NCBI GenBank assembly: GCA_946566685.1
Contig: CAMNXA010000013.1
Coordinates: forward strand, 19,272-83,271
Length of the DNA: 64,000 nucleotides
DNA from: an uncultured Lachnospiraceae bacterium
GTDB taxonomy: Bacteria; Bacillota; Clostridia; Lachnospirales; Lachnospiraceae
Direction: 5' to 3'
Both the position numbers and the translations under genes were made by a program. The notes beneath the pieces are model-generated. The model did no database searches and was not told the origin of the DNA. It saw only the letters and a list, made by a program, of their open reading frames with translations. Below are positions 1-8,774 of the stretch, in pieces (within the stretch, counting starts at the first letter, position 1; each line of letters starts with the position of its first letter).

Positions 1-345
1 GCGGGACATTCTAAATATACACTGAGTAAGATGATGACATTGGCACTTGACGGTATTACGTCTATGAGTGTCAGGCCGTTACGGCTGATTGCGGGACTGG
101 GATTTCTGGTGTGTATCTTCAGCTTTGTGATGTGTATCATCAGTCTGGTGGACTGGGTGAACGGCAACAATGTGCCAGGTTATACTACCACGCTGATCGT
201 GACGCTGATGCTTGGCGGCATCACGCTTTTATCCCTGGGTATTATCGGGGAATATGTGGGTAAGATTTATATGGAGACCAAACACAGACCGAGATATATC
301 ATAGATACGCTGGTATGGCGTGAGGATGCACAGGAGGATCGTTAG
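1..345 (+). CDS. GT2 glycosyltransferase, C-terminal part (5' end outside the window)
   Basis: The reading frame is open from base 1, so the start lies upstream. What remains is the end of a polyprenyl-phosphate glycosyltransferase of the GtrB/DPM1-like GT2 type. The residues at the window edge (GHSKYTLSKM) match the conserved G-x-S-K-Y element that follows the GT-A domain in this family. Two hydrophobic segments follow, at about residues 17-42 and 52-75 counted from the internal Met at 31, ending in the usual E-Y-V-G-K-I-Y-x-E-x-K-x-R-P motif. Such enzymes load a sugar on undecaprenyl phosphate at the inner membrane face. The next gene begins 2 bases after the stop, so the two are probably co-transcribed. 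Specificity cannot be judged without the catalytic domain. Confidence 0.88.
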   Translation, partial: AGHSKYTLSKMMTLALDGITSMSVRPLRLIAGLGFLVCIFSFVMCIISLVDWVNGNNVPGYTTTLIVTLMLGGITLLSLGIIGEYVGKIYMETKHRPRYIIDTLVWREDAQEDR

Positions 346-347
346 TC

Positions 348-2039
348 ATGTTATCAGTGCTTTTTTCCTGGCTTGTCATGGGCGCGGCATCATTTCTTTT
401 CGGTAAGGCTGTGGTGGATGGTATTTACCGAAAGAATTTGCAGCAGATGGGCAGGCCGGATCTTTATGTGATGACGGGGATCATATTTCTGAATATTTAT
501 GCGCAGCTGTTCAGTCTTTTCTACAAAGTGGCCGGCATTGCCTGCACCATATTGGGGCTGACAGGTATCATCCTGACGATTGTGTATGTGGTAAGGCATC
601 TGCGTGCCGGCAGCCAGATGAGGATTTTTCCCGGGGTGGAGCGTGTGAAGATGCCGCTGTGGAGAGCGGCTTTGCTTTTGGTATGTATGGTATCGATGCT
701 TCTCTGGACGACCCAGCATCCGGGGCAGTACGATACGGGGCTGTATCATGCCCAGGCCATTCGCTGGATTGAGGAGTACGGGGTAGTGCCGGGACTGGGC
801 AACCTGCATATGCGGCTGGCTTATAACAGCGCCTTTATGTGCTTACAGGCGCTTTTTAGCTTAGAGTGGCTGGTGGGGCAGTCGCTGCATTCCCTGAACG
901 GTTTCTTTTGTCTGTGTGCGCTTTTCTATGCCTTTGGCACAGTGCGGATACCGGGCAGGGAGAGATGGCAGACATCGGATCTGCTCAAATGTATCATGGT
1001 TCTCTATGTGGTGGACAAGCGTTATAGTATCGCTTCTTCCGGTACGGACATTTGGGCGATGCTATTGATCCTTTATATCTGTACCAAGTGGTGCGAGCTG
1101 TCAGAGTGCAGGGAGGAAGAGACAGCGCCCTGGTGCTATGTCTGTCTGGTGGGATTTTATGCGCTGACGGTGAAACTCTCGGCGGCGGCCATTGTTATCC
1201 TGGTGTTTTATCCGTTGTATCTGCTGATTCGAAAGAAAGCGTTCCGGGAGATTCTGTATAATGGGATCCTGGCGCTTGGCATTGTGCTGCCCTATCTGAT
1301 CCGCAATGTGATCATTTCGGGCTATCTGATCTATCCCTATGCAGGGATTGACCTGTTTGCCGTGGATTGGAAGATGAATCCGGAAGTGCTCCGAAGCGAC
1401 AGCTTTGATATCAAAATGTGGGGGAGAGGCTATACCCATTTAGGAGAGTATGATGACAGCTTGTTTGGATGGATGCCCCAGTGGTTCCTGTCCCAGAGTG
1501 TGGGCTATCGTATTCTGCTGGTGGTGGGTGCAGTCTGTACCTTATGGATCGTCTGTAGGATCTGGAAGCTGATGACAGAGAAGCGATATGAGTATGTGGC
1601 AATCCTGACGGCCAGTGTGGTGTGTCTGGTCTTCTGGCTGATGACGGCGCCGTTGATTCGCTATGGACAGGTATATATGCTGATTGTGATTGCGCTTGCA
1701 TTTAGTGGAGGGACGGAGAAACCTGATGTGCCAAAGCGGGATATCCTGGCGGTGGCAGGAACCTGTATCATGCTGGCTGCCCTGGTTTTCTTTGGCAGTA
1801 AAGTGTGTGAGATTGGTGAGATGATGGCGGAGGGATATTTGCTCAAACAGCCGCCATATGGTGCCTGGCCGGCAACGCAGGTACAGATGGAGAATGTGAT
1901 CATCTGGAAGCCGGAGGATGATTTGATCGGCTATCCGGCATTCCCCTCAACGCCTTCCGGGAAACAGCTGGATCACTTACAGCTCAGGGGAGAAGGTTTT
2001 GAGGACGGCTTCCGGTATATGGAAGAAACCTGGCGGTAA
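348..2039 (+). CDS. Polytopic membrane protein, LIC_10190-like
   Basis: A 563-residue protein with about a dozen hydrophobic segments. It resembles the LIC_10190-type membrane proteins found in surface-polysaccharide loci. The characteristic stretch is near residues 124-150, with YDTGLYHAQAIRWIEEYG followed by VPGLGNLH; an acidic-aromatic motif in the first external loop is reminiscent of GT-C glycosyltransferases. The biochemical role is not established; a lipid-linked sugar transferase or polymerase is an inference. The start follows the GT2 stop by 2 bases and has GGAGGA upstream. The C-terminus (about residues 505-563) is soluble. Confidence 0.75.
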   Translation: MLSVLFSWLVMGAASFLFGKAVVDGIYRKNLQQMGRPDLYVMTGIIFLNIYAQLFSLFYKVAGIACTILGLTGIILTIVYVVRHLRAGSQMRIFPGVERVKMPLWRAALLLVCMVSMLLWTTQHPGQYDTGLYHAQAIRWIEEYGVVPGLGNLHMRLAYNSAFMCLQALFSLEWLVGQSLHSLNGFFCLCALFYAFGTVRIPGRERWQTSDLLKCIMVLYVVDKRYSIASSGTDIWAMLLILYICTKWCELSECREEETAPWCYVCLVGFYALTVKLSAAAIVILVFYPLYLLIRKKAFREILYNGILALGIVLPYLIRNVIISGYLIYPYAGIDLFAVDWKMNPEVLRSDSFDIKMWGRGYTHLGEYDDSLFGWMPQWFLSQSVGYRILLVVGAVCTLWIVCRIWKLMTEKRYEYVAILTASVVCLVFWLMTAPLIRYGQVYMLIVIALAFSGGTEKPDVPKRDILAVAGTCIMLAALVFFGSKVCEIGEMMAEGYLLKQPPYGAWPATQVQMENVIIWKPEDDLIGYPAFPSTPSGKQLDHLQLRGEGFEDGFRYMEETWR

Positions 2040-2053
2040 AGAAAGGTGTATGT

Positions 2054-2986
2054 ATGGTTAAGACAGATATTCACGCGGACGATTATGCCCTGACGGTCAA
2101 TACTTCAAAAGATATGCTGGCGTGTATGCAGGCCGGTAAGCTGGACAGTATCAGCATTGTGCCCAATATGAGCTGCTTTGAGGCGTGTATGGAACTTTTG
2201 TATGAACAGATTCCGGCGCTGCCTTTTCTGCCGCTTATGTCGGTGCATCTGGACTTCGTGGAAGGCAGGAGCCTGGCCAGGCGGGGGGAAGTGCCGCTTC
2301 TTATAAAAGAAAATACGGATCTGATGGGATTGTCCTGGGGTGGTGTTTTCAAGTATTCTTATCTGCCCTGGAAGCGCGGTCAGGTCAAATCACAGTTAAA
2401 GCGGGAGATCAAAGCGCAGATTGTGCGGGTACAGAAAGTGATTGATAAATGTGTGGAGATCGCAAAGGAGCACGGAGTACCCTGCCATCAGGACGGACTT
2501 CGGCTGGACAGCCACCAGCATGCCCATATGATCCCGGTGGTGTGGGAGGCTGTTCTGGAAGTGGTCAAAGAAGAAGGCTGGCGGCTTTCTTATATCAGAA
2601 ATTCCAAGGAAGTGCTGGGGGTGTTCCTCTCAGAGCGGACGTTGTGGAAGACTTACCGGCCCATTAACTTTGTGAAGAATCGATTGTTATCTCTCTATTC
2701 TCATAAGGTTGACCGGTATTACAAGGCACAGGGGATGGAGCAGATGTATCTCTGGGGGCTTGTGATGAGCGGACGGATGGACAATGCCCGAATAGAAAAG
2801 CTGTATCCGAAGATGCTCCGCCGGGCCGAACAGGACGGGAGAACCCTGGAAATCTTATTCCATCCCGGACTGACGCTGCCGGAGGAAGTGACGCCGGAGA
2901 TCGCGAAAGAGGCGGCGGAGGATTTTTATATGCGGGGCGACAGGCATATAGAGAAAAAGGCGGTATTAAAGAACGGGAGGCGCTAG
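2054..2986 (+). CDS. ChbG/YdjC-family carbohydrate deacetylase
   Basis: A 310-residue protein of the YdjC/ChbG family, metal-dependent deacetylases acting on N-acetylated sugars. Visible family motifs are the N-terminal I-H-A-D-D-Y (residues 6-11) supplying the metal-binding Asp-Asp, a central V-H-L-D-F near 61-65, and L-D-S-H-Q-H-A-H near 152-159. A surface-glycan or lipid-linked sugar substrate is inferred from the neighbours. It lies 14 bases after the LIC_10190-like gene, probably in one operon with it. Its stop overlaps the stop of the convergent downstream gene within a perfect hairpin. Confidence 0.82.
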   Translation: MVKTDIHADDYALTVNTSKDMLACMQAGKLDSISIVPNMSCFEACMELLYEQIPALPFLPLMSVHLDFVEGRSLARRGEVPLLIKENTDLMGLSWGGVFKYSYLPWKRGQVKSQLKREIKAQIVRVQKVIDKCVEIAKEHGVPCHQDGLRLDSHQHAHMIPVVWEAVLEVVKEEGWRLSYIRNSKEVLGVFLSERTLWKTYRPINFVKNRLLSLYSHKVDRYYKAQGMEQMYLWGLVMSGRMDNARIEKLYPKMLRRAEQDGRTLEILFHPGLTLPEEVTPEIAKEAAEDFYMRGDRHIEKKAVLKNGRR

Positions 2987-2998
2987 TCCAGCGCCTCC
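2976..2998. terminator. Stem-loop spanning two convergent stop codons
   Basis: A perfect 9 bp stem (GGAGGCGCT/AGCGCCTCC) with loop AGTCC. The plus-strand stop TAG (2984-2986) and the minus-strand stop (2983-2985) both lie in it. There is no clear T-tract on either side, so intrinsic termination is plausible but unproven; it may instead protect both 3' ends. Confidence 0.5.
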
Positions 2999-3963
2999 TG
3001 TAATTCTGTCACTTCTTCTACCAGGATTTCCATGAAATAATACTGTCCATCTTCATTGAGATGATCGGCGTCTGAGAAGTATTCCAAATGGGACTGGAAT
3101 CTCTCATCATGGGAAAAGTCATAATAACTGACACCCGTGTCATTTACAACCCCGTCCACAACAGACTGGAATTCCTGCATAAATTCATCGGATACCAGAT
3201 CCGTATAGTATTGTGAGAAAGGTGTGGTGATCAGGATGGGTATGATTTCATGTTCCTCACAGTATGCGATGATGTCGTACAGTTCCTCGATCCGCTCGGG
3301 CAGGAAATACTCGTCCTTGTTGTTAAAATGTCTGTCGTAGCGCTGCTGCGCGCGACTGGCAAATTCCTCCAGATTGATGCCGTTATCCTCCCCTTCAGCG
3401 GCCTGCACCTTGAGGGTCAGGTTTAAATCCGGAAAAAGCTTCAGGATATCTGTGCCGGCAGACAGGATCGGCAGTTTGGTGGTCACAATGTCTGTATACA
3501 GATCATAGTCCGGTATATTTTTCGGGGACAGAAAGTGATAGTATTTGATGCTGAGCGCCTGGGCTTCCGACTCGTTCACGGTCTCGTTGTTAAAGGAGAA
3601 GTAGGAGACCGGGATGAACAGCAGGCAGCCTTCGTCAAGGTACTTATGGTATTCCTTTAAGAGGGCCAGATCATAAGCGTAGGTCTGGCTGGCATGGCCG
3701 AAGTTAAAACAGGTCTTATCCTGCTCTTCCAGCTTTGCATAGTTAAAGTTGTAGGCGCCGTGAGAACTGCCCACATTGGCAAAATCTATCTGCTCCTCCT
3801 GAATTTGGTTGCCGAGCATGCGCAGATTCCAGAAATCCATATATTTCTCATCGTCAATCTGCTTGTAGGGTCTGTTCAGAAGATAGATGACAAACACGGC
3901 CGCTGCCGGGATGGCGATACACTTTATGATAAACTTCAAAACATGTTTCTTTTCTTGCATCAT
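2983..3963 (-). CDS. Membrane-anchored SGNH-like protein, MBOAT partner
   Basis: A 326-residue protein with an N-terminal membrane anchor (about residues 9-29) and an extracytoplasmic domain. It has a GSSHG motif at 65-69, where the SGNH nucleophile Ser is expected, and a terminal D-A-D-H at 298-301 supplying the Asp/His pair. Proteins of this architecture (DltD, AlgJ/AlgX-like) work with MBOAT proteins to move acyl groups to extracellular polymers. The MBOAT gene lies immediately upstream, 9 bases away, which supports that pairing. The start is preceded by GGGAGG. The acyl group and acceptor are unknown. Confidence 0.78.
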   Translation of the reverse strand: MMQEKKHVLKFIIKCIAIPAAAVFVIYLLNRPYKQIDDEKYMDFWNLRMLGNQIQEEQIDFANVGSSHGAYNFNYAKLEEQDKTCFNFGHASQTYAYDLALLKEYHKYLDEGCLLFIPVSYFSFNNETVNESEAQALSIKYYHFLSPKNIPDYDLYTDIVTTKLPILSAGTDILKLFPDLNLTLKVQAAEGEDNGINLEEFASRAQQRYDRHFNNKDEYFLPERIEELYDIIAYCEEHEIIPILITTPFSQYYTDLVSDEFMQEFQSVVDGVVNDTGVSYYDFSHDERFQSHLEYFSDADHLNEDGQYYFMEILVEEVTELQEALD

Positions 3964-3972
3964 AAATCCTCC

Positions 3973-5418
3973 CTAGAACTGCATATAGATAAATTCTGTG
4001 GCGATCCCCTTATTGGAGAACAGCGCGATTACCACCAGCAAAAGTACGTAAATGGGCCAGCGCACGAAACATTTCTGCCGGGAAATCAGTCTGATCACAT
4101 CCTGTTTTAAGGAGATGCCATCGTAAACGGCGAGTATTATCACCGGCAGGAGCATACCGACCATGGAAATATATGGCATATCCAGACAGATTGCGGCAGT
4201 CTTCAAATAGTTGAGCGGTCTGGAAGCATCCCAGAACAGCTTATAGATGACCCAGAAGGCATCCTGTATGGTGTTGGCCCTAAAGAAGATCCAGGTAAAG
4301 CACAGCAGGATAAAGGTGATCGGCAGCTGCCACCAGTGTTTCTTTCGCACAACAGCCTCTCCCTTGCGCGTCTTGGGATAGATAAAAGTTTCAAGAATCT
4401 GCAAAAGACCATGAATACCGCCCCAGAGAATGAAGGTAAGGCTGCTGCCATGCCAGAAACCGCTGACCAGGAAGGTGATCATGAGGTTCAGGCAGTGCCG
4501 CCATCTTTTGACCCGGCTGCCGCCCAGCGGGATGTAGACATAGTCCCGGAACCAGGTGGAGAGGGAGATATGCCATCTGCTCCAGAATTCCCGGATGGAA
4601 AACGAAAAATAAGGGCTCTTAAAGTTCGTCATCAGGTCGATGCCAAAGAGTTTGGCACAGCCCACCGCGATATCCGAATAGCCGGAGAAATCGCAGTAAA
4701 TTTCAATGGCGAACATCACAGTGACGATAATGAAGACCAGACCCACATAGCTGTAGGGCTGGTCGTAAACCTTGTTGACCACACCCGCAAACACATCGGC
4801 AATCACCAGTTTCTTGAAGTATCCCCAGGCCATCAGTTTCAGGCCGTAAGTCACATTATCATAATCAAAGGGCCGTTCTTTCCGGTATTGTGGAAGCAGG
4901 CTGTCAGCCCGGCCTATGGGGCCTGCCAGAAGCTGCGGGAAGAAGGAGACAAACAGGGCGTAGAGGCCGAAATGTCTCTCTGCCTTTATTTTGCCCCGGT
5001 AGACATCAATCAGGTATCCCATGGACTGAAAGAAATAGAAGGATACGCCCGCAGGCAGGAGGATCCGTACCGTGAGCGGCTGCATGGTCAATCTGCCCGC
5101 TTCAATCAGGGTGTTTATTTTATCGATAGCGGGGGAGGCTGTCTTAAAGAAGAGCAGGATCAGCACAAGCGGCAGGATACCGCCGAGAAGACAGCGCTTT
5201 TTCTGACCGGTGGTGTCTGCCTTTTCCAGCCGCAGCGCCAGCATATAAGTCAACAGGGTGGTGGCAAACAGTAAGAGGCCGTAAGCTATGTGCAAATTCA
5301 TATAGAAAGCATAGCTTGCAATCAATAGAAAGAACCATCTGTACCGGTGGGGTACGAGATAGTACAGGATAAATACAGTGATGATAAAAATGGCAAATGA
5401 TGCGGAATTAAATAGCAT
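3973..5418 (-). CDS. MBOAT family O-acyltransferase (AlgI/DltB-like)
   Basis: A 481-residue polytopic protein of the membrane-bound O-acyltransferase family. It starts MLFNSASF, typical of AlgI/PatA-like members. The conserved region includes FRDYVYIPLGGSR and the catalytic-His element SGFWHGSS followed by W-G-G-I-H-G. MBOAT proteins pass an acyl group across the membrane to an outside acceptor, usually through an SGNH partner, here the next gene. The start at 5418 is chosen over 5424 because AAGGAG lies 8 bases upstream of it and too close to the other ATG. It follows the GtrII-like gene by 5 bases in one minus-strand operon. Confidence 0.92.
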   Translation of the reverse strand: MLFNSASFAIFIITVFILYYLVPHRYRWFFLLIASYAFYMNLHIAYGLLLFATTLLTYMLALRLEKADTTGQKKRCLLGGILPLVLILLFFKTASPAIDKINTLIEAGRLTMQPLTVRILLPAGVSFYFFQSMGYLIDVYRGKIKAERHFGLYALFVSFFPQLLAGPIGRADSLLPQYRKERPFDYDNVTYGLKLMAWGYFKKLVIADVFAGVVNKVYDQPYSYVGLVFIIVTVMFAIEIYCDFSGYSDIAVGCAKLFGIDLMTNFKSPYFSFSIREFWSRWHISLSTWFRDYVYIPLGGSRVKRWRHCLNLMITFLVSGFWHGSSLTFILWGGIHGLLQILETFIYPKTRKGEAVVRKKHWWQLPITFILLCFTWIFFRANTIQDAFWVIYKLFWDASRPLNYLKTAAICLDMPYISMVGMLLPVIILAVYDGISLKQDVIRLISRQKCFVRWPIYVLLLVVIALFSNKGIATEFIYMQF

Positions 5419-5423
5419 GGTCA

Positions 5424-7001
5424 TTACTCCTTATAACTTTGACCGGAAAAACAGATAATAATCTTGTCATTGTTTGTGTAACAGGTGTAAACAGCATTTT
5501 CGATGGCCGGACTGCCGGTTTCAATCAGGGCATTTTCTTCTTCTGTCAGGTCTGTAAATTCCAGGTCTTCCTGCATATAGTGGGACAGCAGGGCGCCTCC
5601 CAGATAGGAAGAATTGCTGATATAGACAGGAACAAGATGGGGGTAGAGCGGATATTTGCCACAGAGCATGGCGGTCTGTCGGGCATAAGGCATATCGCCA
5701 TCTACGGTCAGATAATGATACTGTCCATCAGCATTCAGCGTTTCGATATCGTGAACGATGTTATAGGCCATATATTCTTCGTATTGTTTCTGGCTCTTTG
5801 ACGCATTTCCATAAGAGTAAGAAAAGGAAAAGCAGAAAAGGAGGCAGGGGATAGTCAGAAGAAGCGTCAGCAGGCGGAATTTCCTCGACAGGAAATACAG
5901 CATGATGCCTGCCCACATTGTGAATCCGCACAGGGCGATCAGCGTGTGGGCGCTTATGGTAAAGAAGGTCGGTTTCAGGGCGAGCAGGGGGAGAAGGCAG
6001 CCTGTCAGCGCCAGTACGGGAAGCACAAGCACATAGAGAATCTGCCAGATCCTGTGGATCCCGGTCAGTTTTTTAAACAAAGACACAAAGATAACAGACA
6101 TACCACCGATTATCAATATGATTGTCAGGAGAGCTACCTTCCTGGGGACGCCGGCCGTATATTGGTGAACCAGAATAAAAAATTCGTTATAGTTTTGCAG
6201 AAAGGCGGAAATGGGGGAAACCCCGCTTCCAAACGACAGACGATAGGAATCTGGCTGCCATCCACTGTCCGGGATATAGCGATTCATGATAAAGAAGTAA
6301 TAGATGAAAACGCTTGCGCACAGGGCGCATGCCCGCATAATCAGACGCAGCCAGTCGATGGATGCCGCATGTATCATGAACAGAAGTTCCAGCATGCAAA
6401 GGCAGATATAGACACCGCTGCAGGGCTGATAGGTGAGCAGGATGAGCAAACACATCGTGCCTGAAAAAAGGAAGGTTTTCCAGGCAGCGACCCGGTCAGG
6501 CAGCAGATAGGGAAGCATGGCTGCACACAAAGCGATTATCATAGTGACGCAGTCGAACTCATAAGAAAATGTGGAGAGCATAAATGGATTGACGATTACG
6601 GCCAGCCCCACATACAAGTAAGGATATATCGTATCAGCATCCGGCAGATTCCGTTTGCAGTACAAGGTTACAGTGTAAGATAAGAACAGGATGGATAAAA
6701 GCAGTGGCAGGGGCGAAATATCATTGATGGGAAGGCCGCCGCAGAGATAGCGCATGATCAGTTCTGTCAGGGGGCGCCCGTCATTTTTCCAGCCGGTGAC
6801 GCCGCGAAGGCTTCTGGTCAGATCATCCTGATAATAGCGGTCTGCCAGAAGGATTGGCAGGACATAGATACCATATAATAAAGTCAGTGCATAAAAAAAA
6901 CGCCGGGTTCTGGTATTTAATGTAAGCCAGTCCGGTATCAGGGCGAAGCCATCTCGCTGGCCGCGCATTTTGTCTGTTAGTTGTTTTATTGTTTTTTCCA
7001 T
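5424..7001 (-). CDS. GtrII-like glucosyltransferase-domain membrane protein
   Basis: A 525-residue integral membrane protein with roughly 10-12 hydrophobic segments. The N-terminal region carries a D-R-Y-Y-Q-D-D-L motif, then GRPLTELIM. That Q-D-D loop plus G-R-P pattern is typical of the GtrII/glucosyltransferase-domain family (GT-C-like enzymes transferring glucose from a polyprenyl carrier). The start at 7001 rather than 7022 is supported by GAGGAA 7 bases upstream. It is the first gene of the GtrII-MBOAT-SGNH operon on the minus strand. The donor sugar is not known. Confidence 0.75.
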   Translation of the reverse strand: MEKTIKQLTDKMRGQRDGFALIPDWLTLNTRTRRFFYALTLLYGIYVLPILLADRYYQDDLTRSLRGVTGWKNDGRPLTELIMRYLCGGLPINDISPLPLLLSILFLSYTVTLYCKRNLPDADTIYPYLYVGLAVIVNPFMLSTFSYEFDCVTMIIALCAAMLPYLLPDRVAAWKTFLFSGTMCLLILLTYQPCSGVYICLCMLELLFMIHAASIDWLRLIMRACALCASVFIYYFFIMNRYIPDSGWQPDSYRLSFGSGVSPISAFLQNYNEFFILVHQYTAGVPRKVALLTIILIIGGMSVIFVSLFKKLTGIHRIWQILYVLVLPVLALTGCLLPLLALKPTFFTISAHTLIALCGFTMWAGIMLYFLSRKFRLLTLLLTIPCLLFCFSFSYSYGNASKSQKQYEEYMAYNIVHDIETLNADGQYHYLTVDGDMPYARQTAMLCGKYPLYPHLVPVYISNSSYLGGALLSHYMQEDLEFTDLTEEENALIETGSPAIENAVYTCYTNNDKIIICFSGQSYKE

Positions 7002-7028
7002 TCGGTGATTCCTCTTTTCCATGGGATT

Positions 7029-7057
7029 ATTTTACTTTATTTAAATCGAATATGCAA
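7029..7057 (-). promoter_or_regulatory. Promoter of the GtrII-MBOAT-SGNH operon
   Basis: On the minus strand, TTGCAT (-35, 7052-7057) and TAAAAT (-10, 7029-7034) are separated by exactly 17 bases. It lies 28 bases before the chosen start of the GtrII-like gene. Confidence 0.55.
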
Positions 7058-7144
7058 GTTTACAAAATGGTTTCTTTCAGCGGTTTTTTGTGATAAAATC
7101 GGAGTAGTGTTATGTTTGCGCGGTAAATGGAGCATAGTTATTAT

Positions 7145-8680
7145 ATGGGAATCACATCATTTTATTTTTTATGTTTTTTTACAGTTATGTTAATACTGTA
7201 TTATAGTATTCCCCACAAATTACAGTGGGGGCTTCTTTTGCTGTGCAGTATTTTATATTATCTGCTTTCCGGACAGGGGGCGCTGATTCTGTATCCGGTG
7301 GTGTCGGTGACGGCCTGTTATGCAGGCAGCCGGCTTCTGGCAGAAACGCCGGAGGAGAATGAGAAAAAGCGCAAAGGGATCCTTTTGGTGACCATATTGG
7401 TCAATATTGGCATTCTGGTAGTCCTGAAATATGTGAACTTTGGCATTTATACCATAGATGGTCTGGCCAGGCTTTTTGGCAGCAGCCGGACGCTGATCGA
7501 GAGCGTGGATTTCCTGGTGCCGCTGGGGGTTTCATTCTATACCTTTTCCCTGTTAGGCTATGTGATCGATGTGTATTACGGGATAGCGAAACCCCAGCGC
7601 AATTTCCTGAAACTGGCGCTCTACGGCATGTATTTTCCGGTGATCATCTCCGGCCCGATCCTGAAATACCGCGAGCATGGTGAGCAGTTCTTTGCACCGC
7701 ATACTTTTGACTACAGGAAGGTTGCTTTCGGATTGCAGCGTATGCTGTGGGGATTCTTTAAGAAGCTGGTGATCGCGGAGCGGCTGGGGATCTTTGTGGA
7801 TACGGTCTACGGGGATTATACGGGCTATCCGGGGGCTTATATCTGGGCGGCCACCATCTGCTATGCCTTCCAGCTTTATACGGACTTTTCGGGGTGCATG
7901 GATATTGTCCTGGGTATGTCGGAGAGTTTCGGGATTCTTCTGCCGGAGAACTTTCAGACGCCCTTTTTTGCAAAGAGCGTGGCGGAATACTGGCGCAGAT
8001 GGCATATTACGCTGGGGATCTGGATGAAGGAGTATGTCTTCTATCCGGTGCTACGGTCCCGGTTCTTTACCAATCTGAATAAGTCCCTTAAGGGAAAGTT
8101 TGGCAAGAAGAAGGGGAAGCAGTACGCAACCTTTGCGGCCATGTTCCTTCTCTGGCTGACGGTGGGCATCTGGCATGGCGGGGACTGGAAATTTGTGATC
8201 GGTTCCGGGCTTTTGCACTGGTTCTATATCGTGATGGAGGAATTGCTGGAGACGCCCTGCCAGAAGGCGATGGCGCGTCTGTCCATCAACGGTTCCGGGA
8301 AAGTAGTGAATGGTCTTCGGATGCTGCGGACTTTCTTTCTGGTGTGTATCGGCGATCTGTTCTTTCGGGCAGCTTCCGTGGGGGATGCCTTTGCCATGTT
8401 GAAGGAATCCGTATCGGTCTTTAATCCCCATGTGCTGTGGGACGGTTCCGTCCTGCTGTTAGGGCTTGATGCGGTGGAGATGGGGATTACCATCCTTTCG
8501 CTCCTGCTTTTGCTTGTGGTCTCGGTGATGCAGCAAAAAGAAGGGGTGCGCGACCGGATTGCCAGGAAACCTCTGCCGGTAAGGTGGATCTTGTGGTATG
8601 CGCTCTTGTTTGGCGTGATCCTGTTAGGCTGTTATGGGCCGGGATACAGCGCTTCGGAGTTTATTTACCAGGGATTTTGA
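7145..8680 (+). CDS. MBOAT family O-acyltransferase
   Basis: A 511-residue polytopic protein with the MBOAT signature: YWRRWHITLGIWMKEYVFYP around residues 279-298 and the catalytic-His element VGIWHGGDW near 345-353, followed by a second conserved His (LLHW). It begins MGITSFYF; an ATG at 7127 is in frame but GGAG sits at 7129-7132, favouring 7145. Unlike the other two MBOAT genes it has no SGNH gene directly beside it; SGNH genes occur at 14992 and 22178. The role is presumably acylation of a surface glycan. It is transcribed divergently from the minus-strand operon; a TAAAAT at 7094-7099 may be its -10 box. Confidence 0.9.
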   Translation: MGITSFYFLCFFTVMLILYYSIPHKLQWGLLLLCSILYYLLSGQGALILYPVVSVTACYAGSRLLAETPEENEKKRKGILLVTILVNIGILVVLKYVNFGIYTIDGLARLFGSSRTLIESVDFLVPLGVSFYTFSLLGYVIDVYYGIAKPQRNFLKLALYGMYFPVIISGPILKYREHGEQFFAPHTFDYRKVAFGLQRMLWGFFKKLVIAERLGIFVDTVYGDYTGYPGAYIWAATICYAFQLYTDFSGCMDIVLGMSESFGILLPENFQTPFFAKSVAEYWRRWHITLGIWMKEYVFYPVLRSRFFTNLNKSLKGKFGKKKGKQYATFAAMFLLWLTVGIWHGGDWKFVIGSGLLHWFYIVMEELLETPCQKAMARLSINGSGKVVNGLRMLRTFFLVCIGDLFFRAASVGDAFAMLKESVSVFNPHVLWDGSVLLLGLDAVEMGITILSLLLLLVVSVMQQKEGVRDRIARKPLPVRWILWYALLFGVILLGCYGPGYSASEFIYQGF

Positions 8681-8774
8681 ATTTCTTGCGAATAATAAAT
8701 TATGAATAGTAAAGAATGGTATTTTATGTTAAGATAAAGGGTAAGTAATAAAAGATTGATTTAGGAGAAAAACG

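Noticed and set aside
4336..5274. A 312-codon plus-strand open frame
   Set aside because: It lies wholly antisense to the MBOAT gene, whose family motifs are unmistakable, and its composition is that of a shadow frame without a ribosome site.
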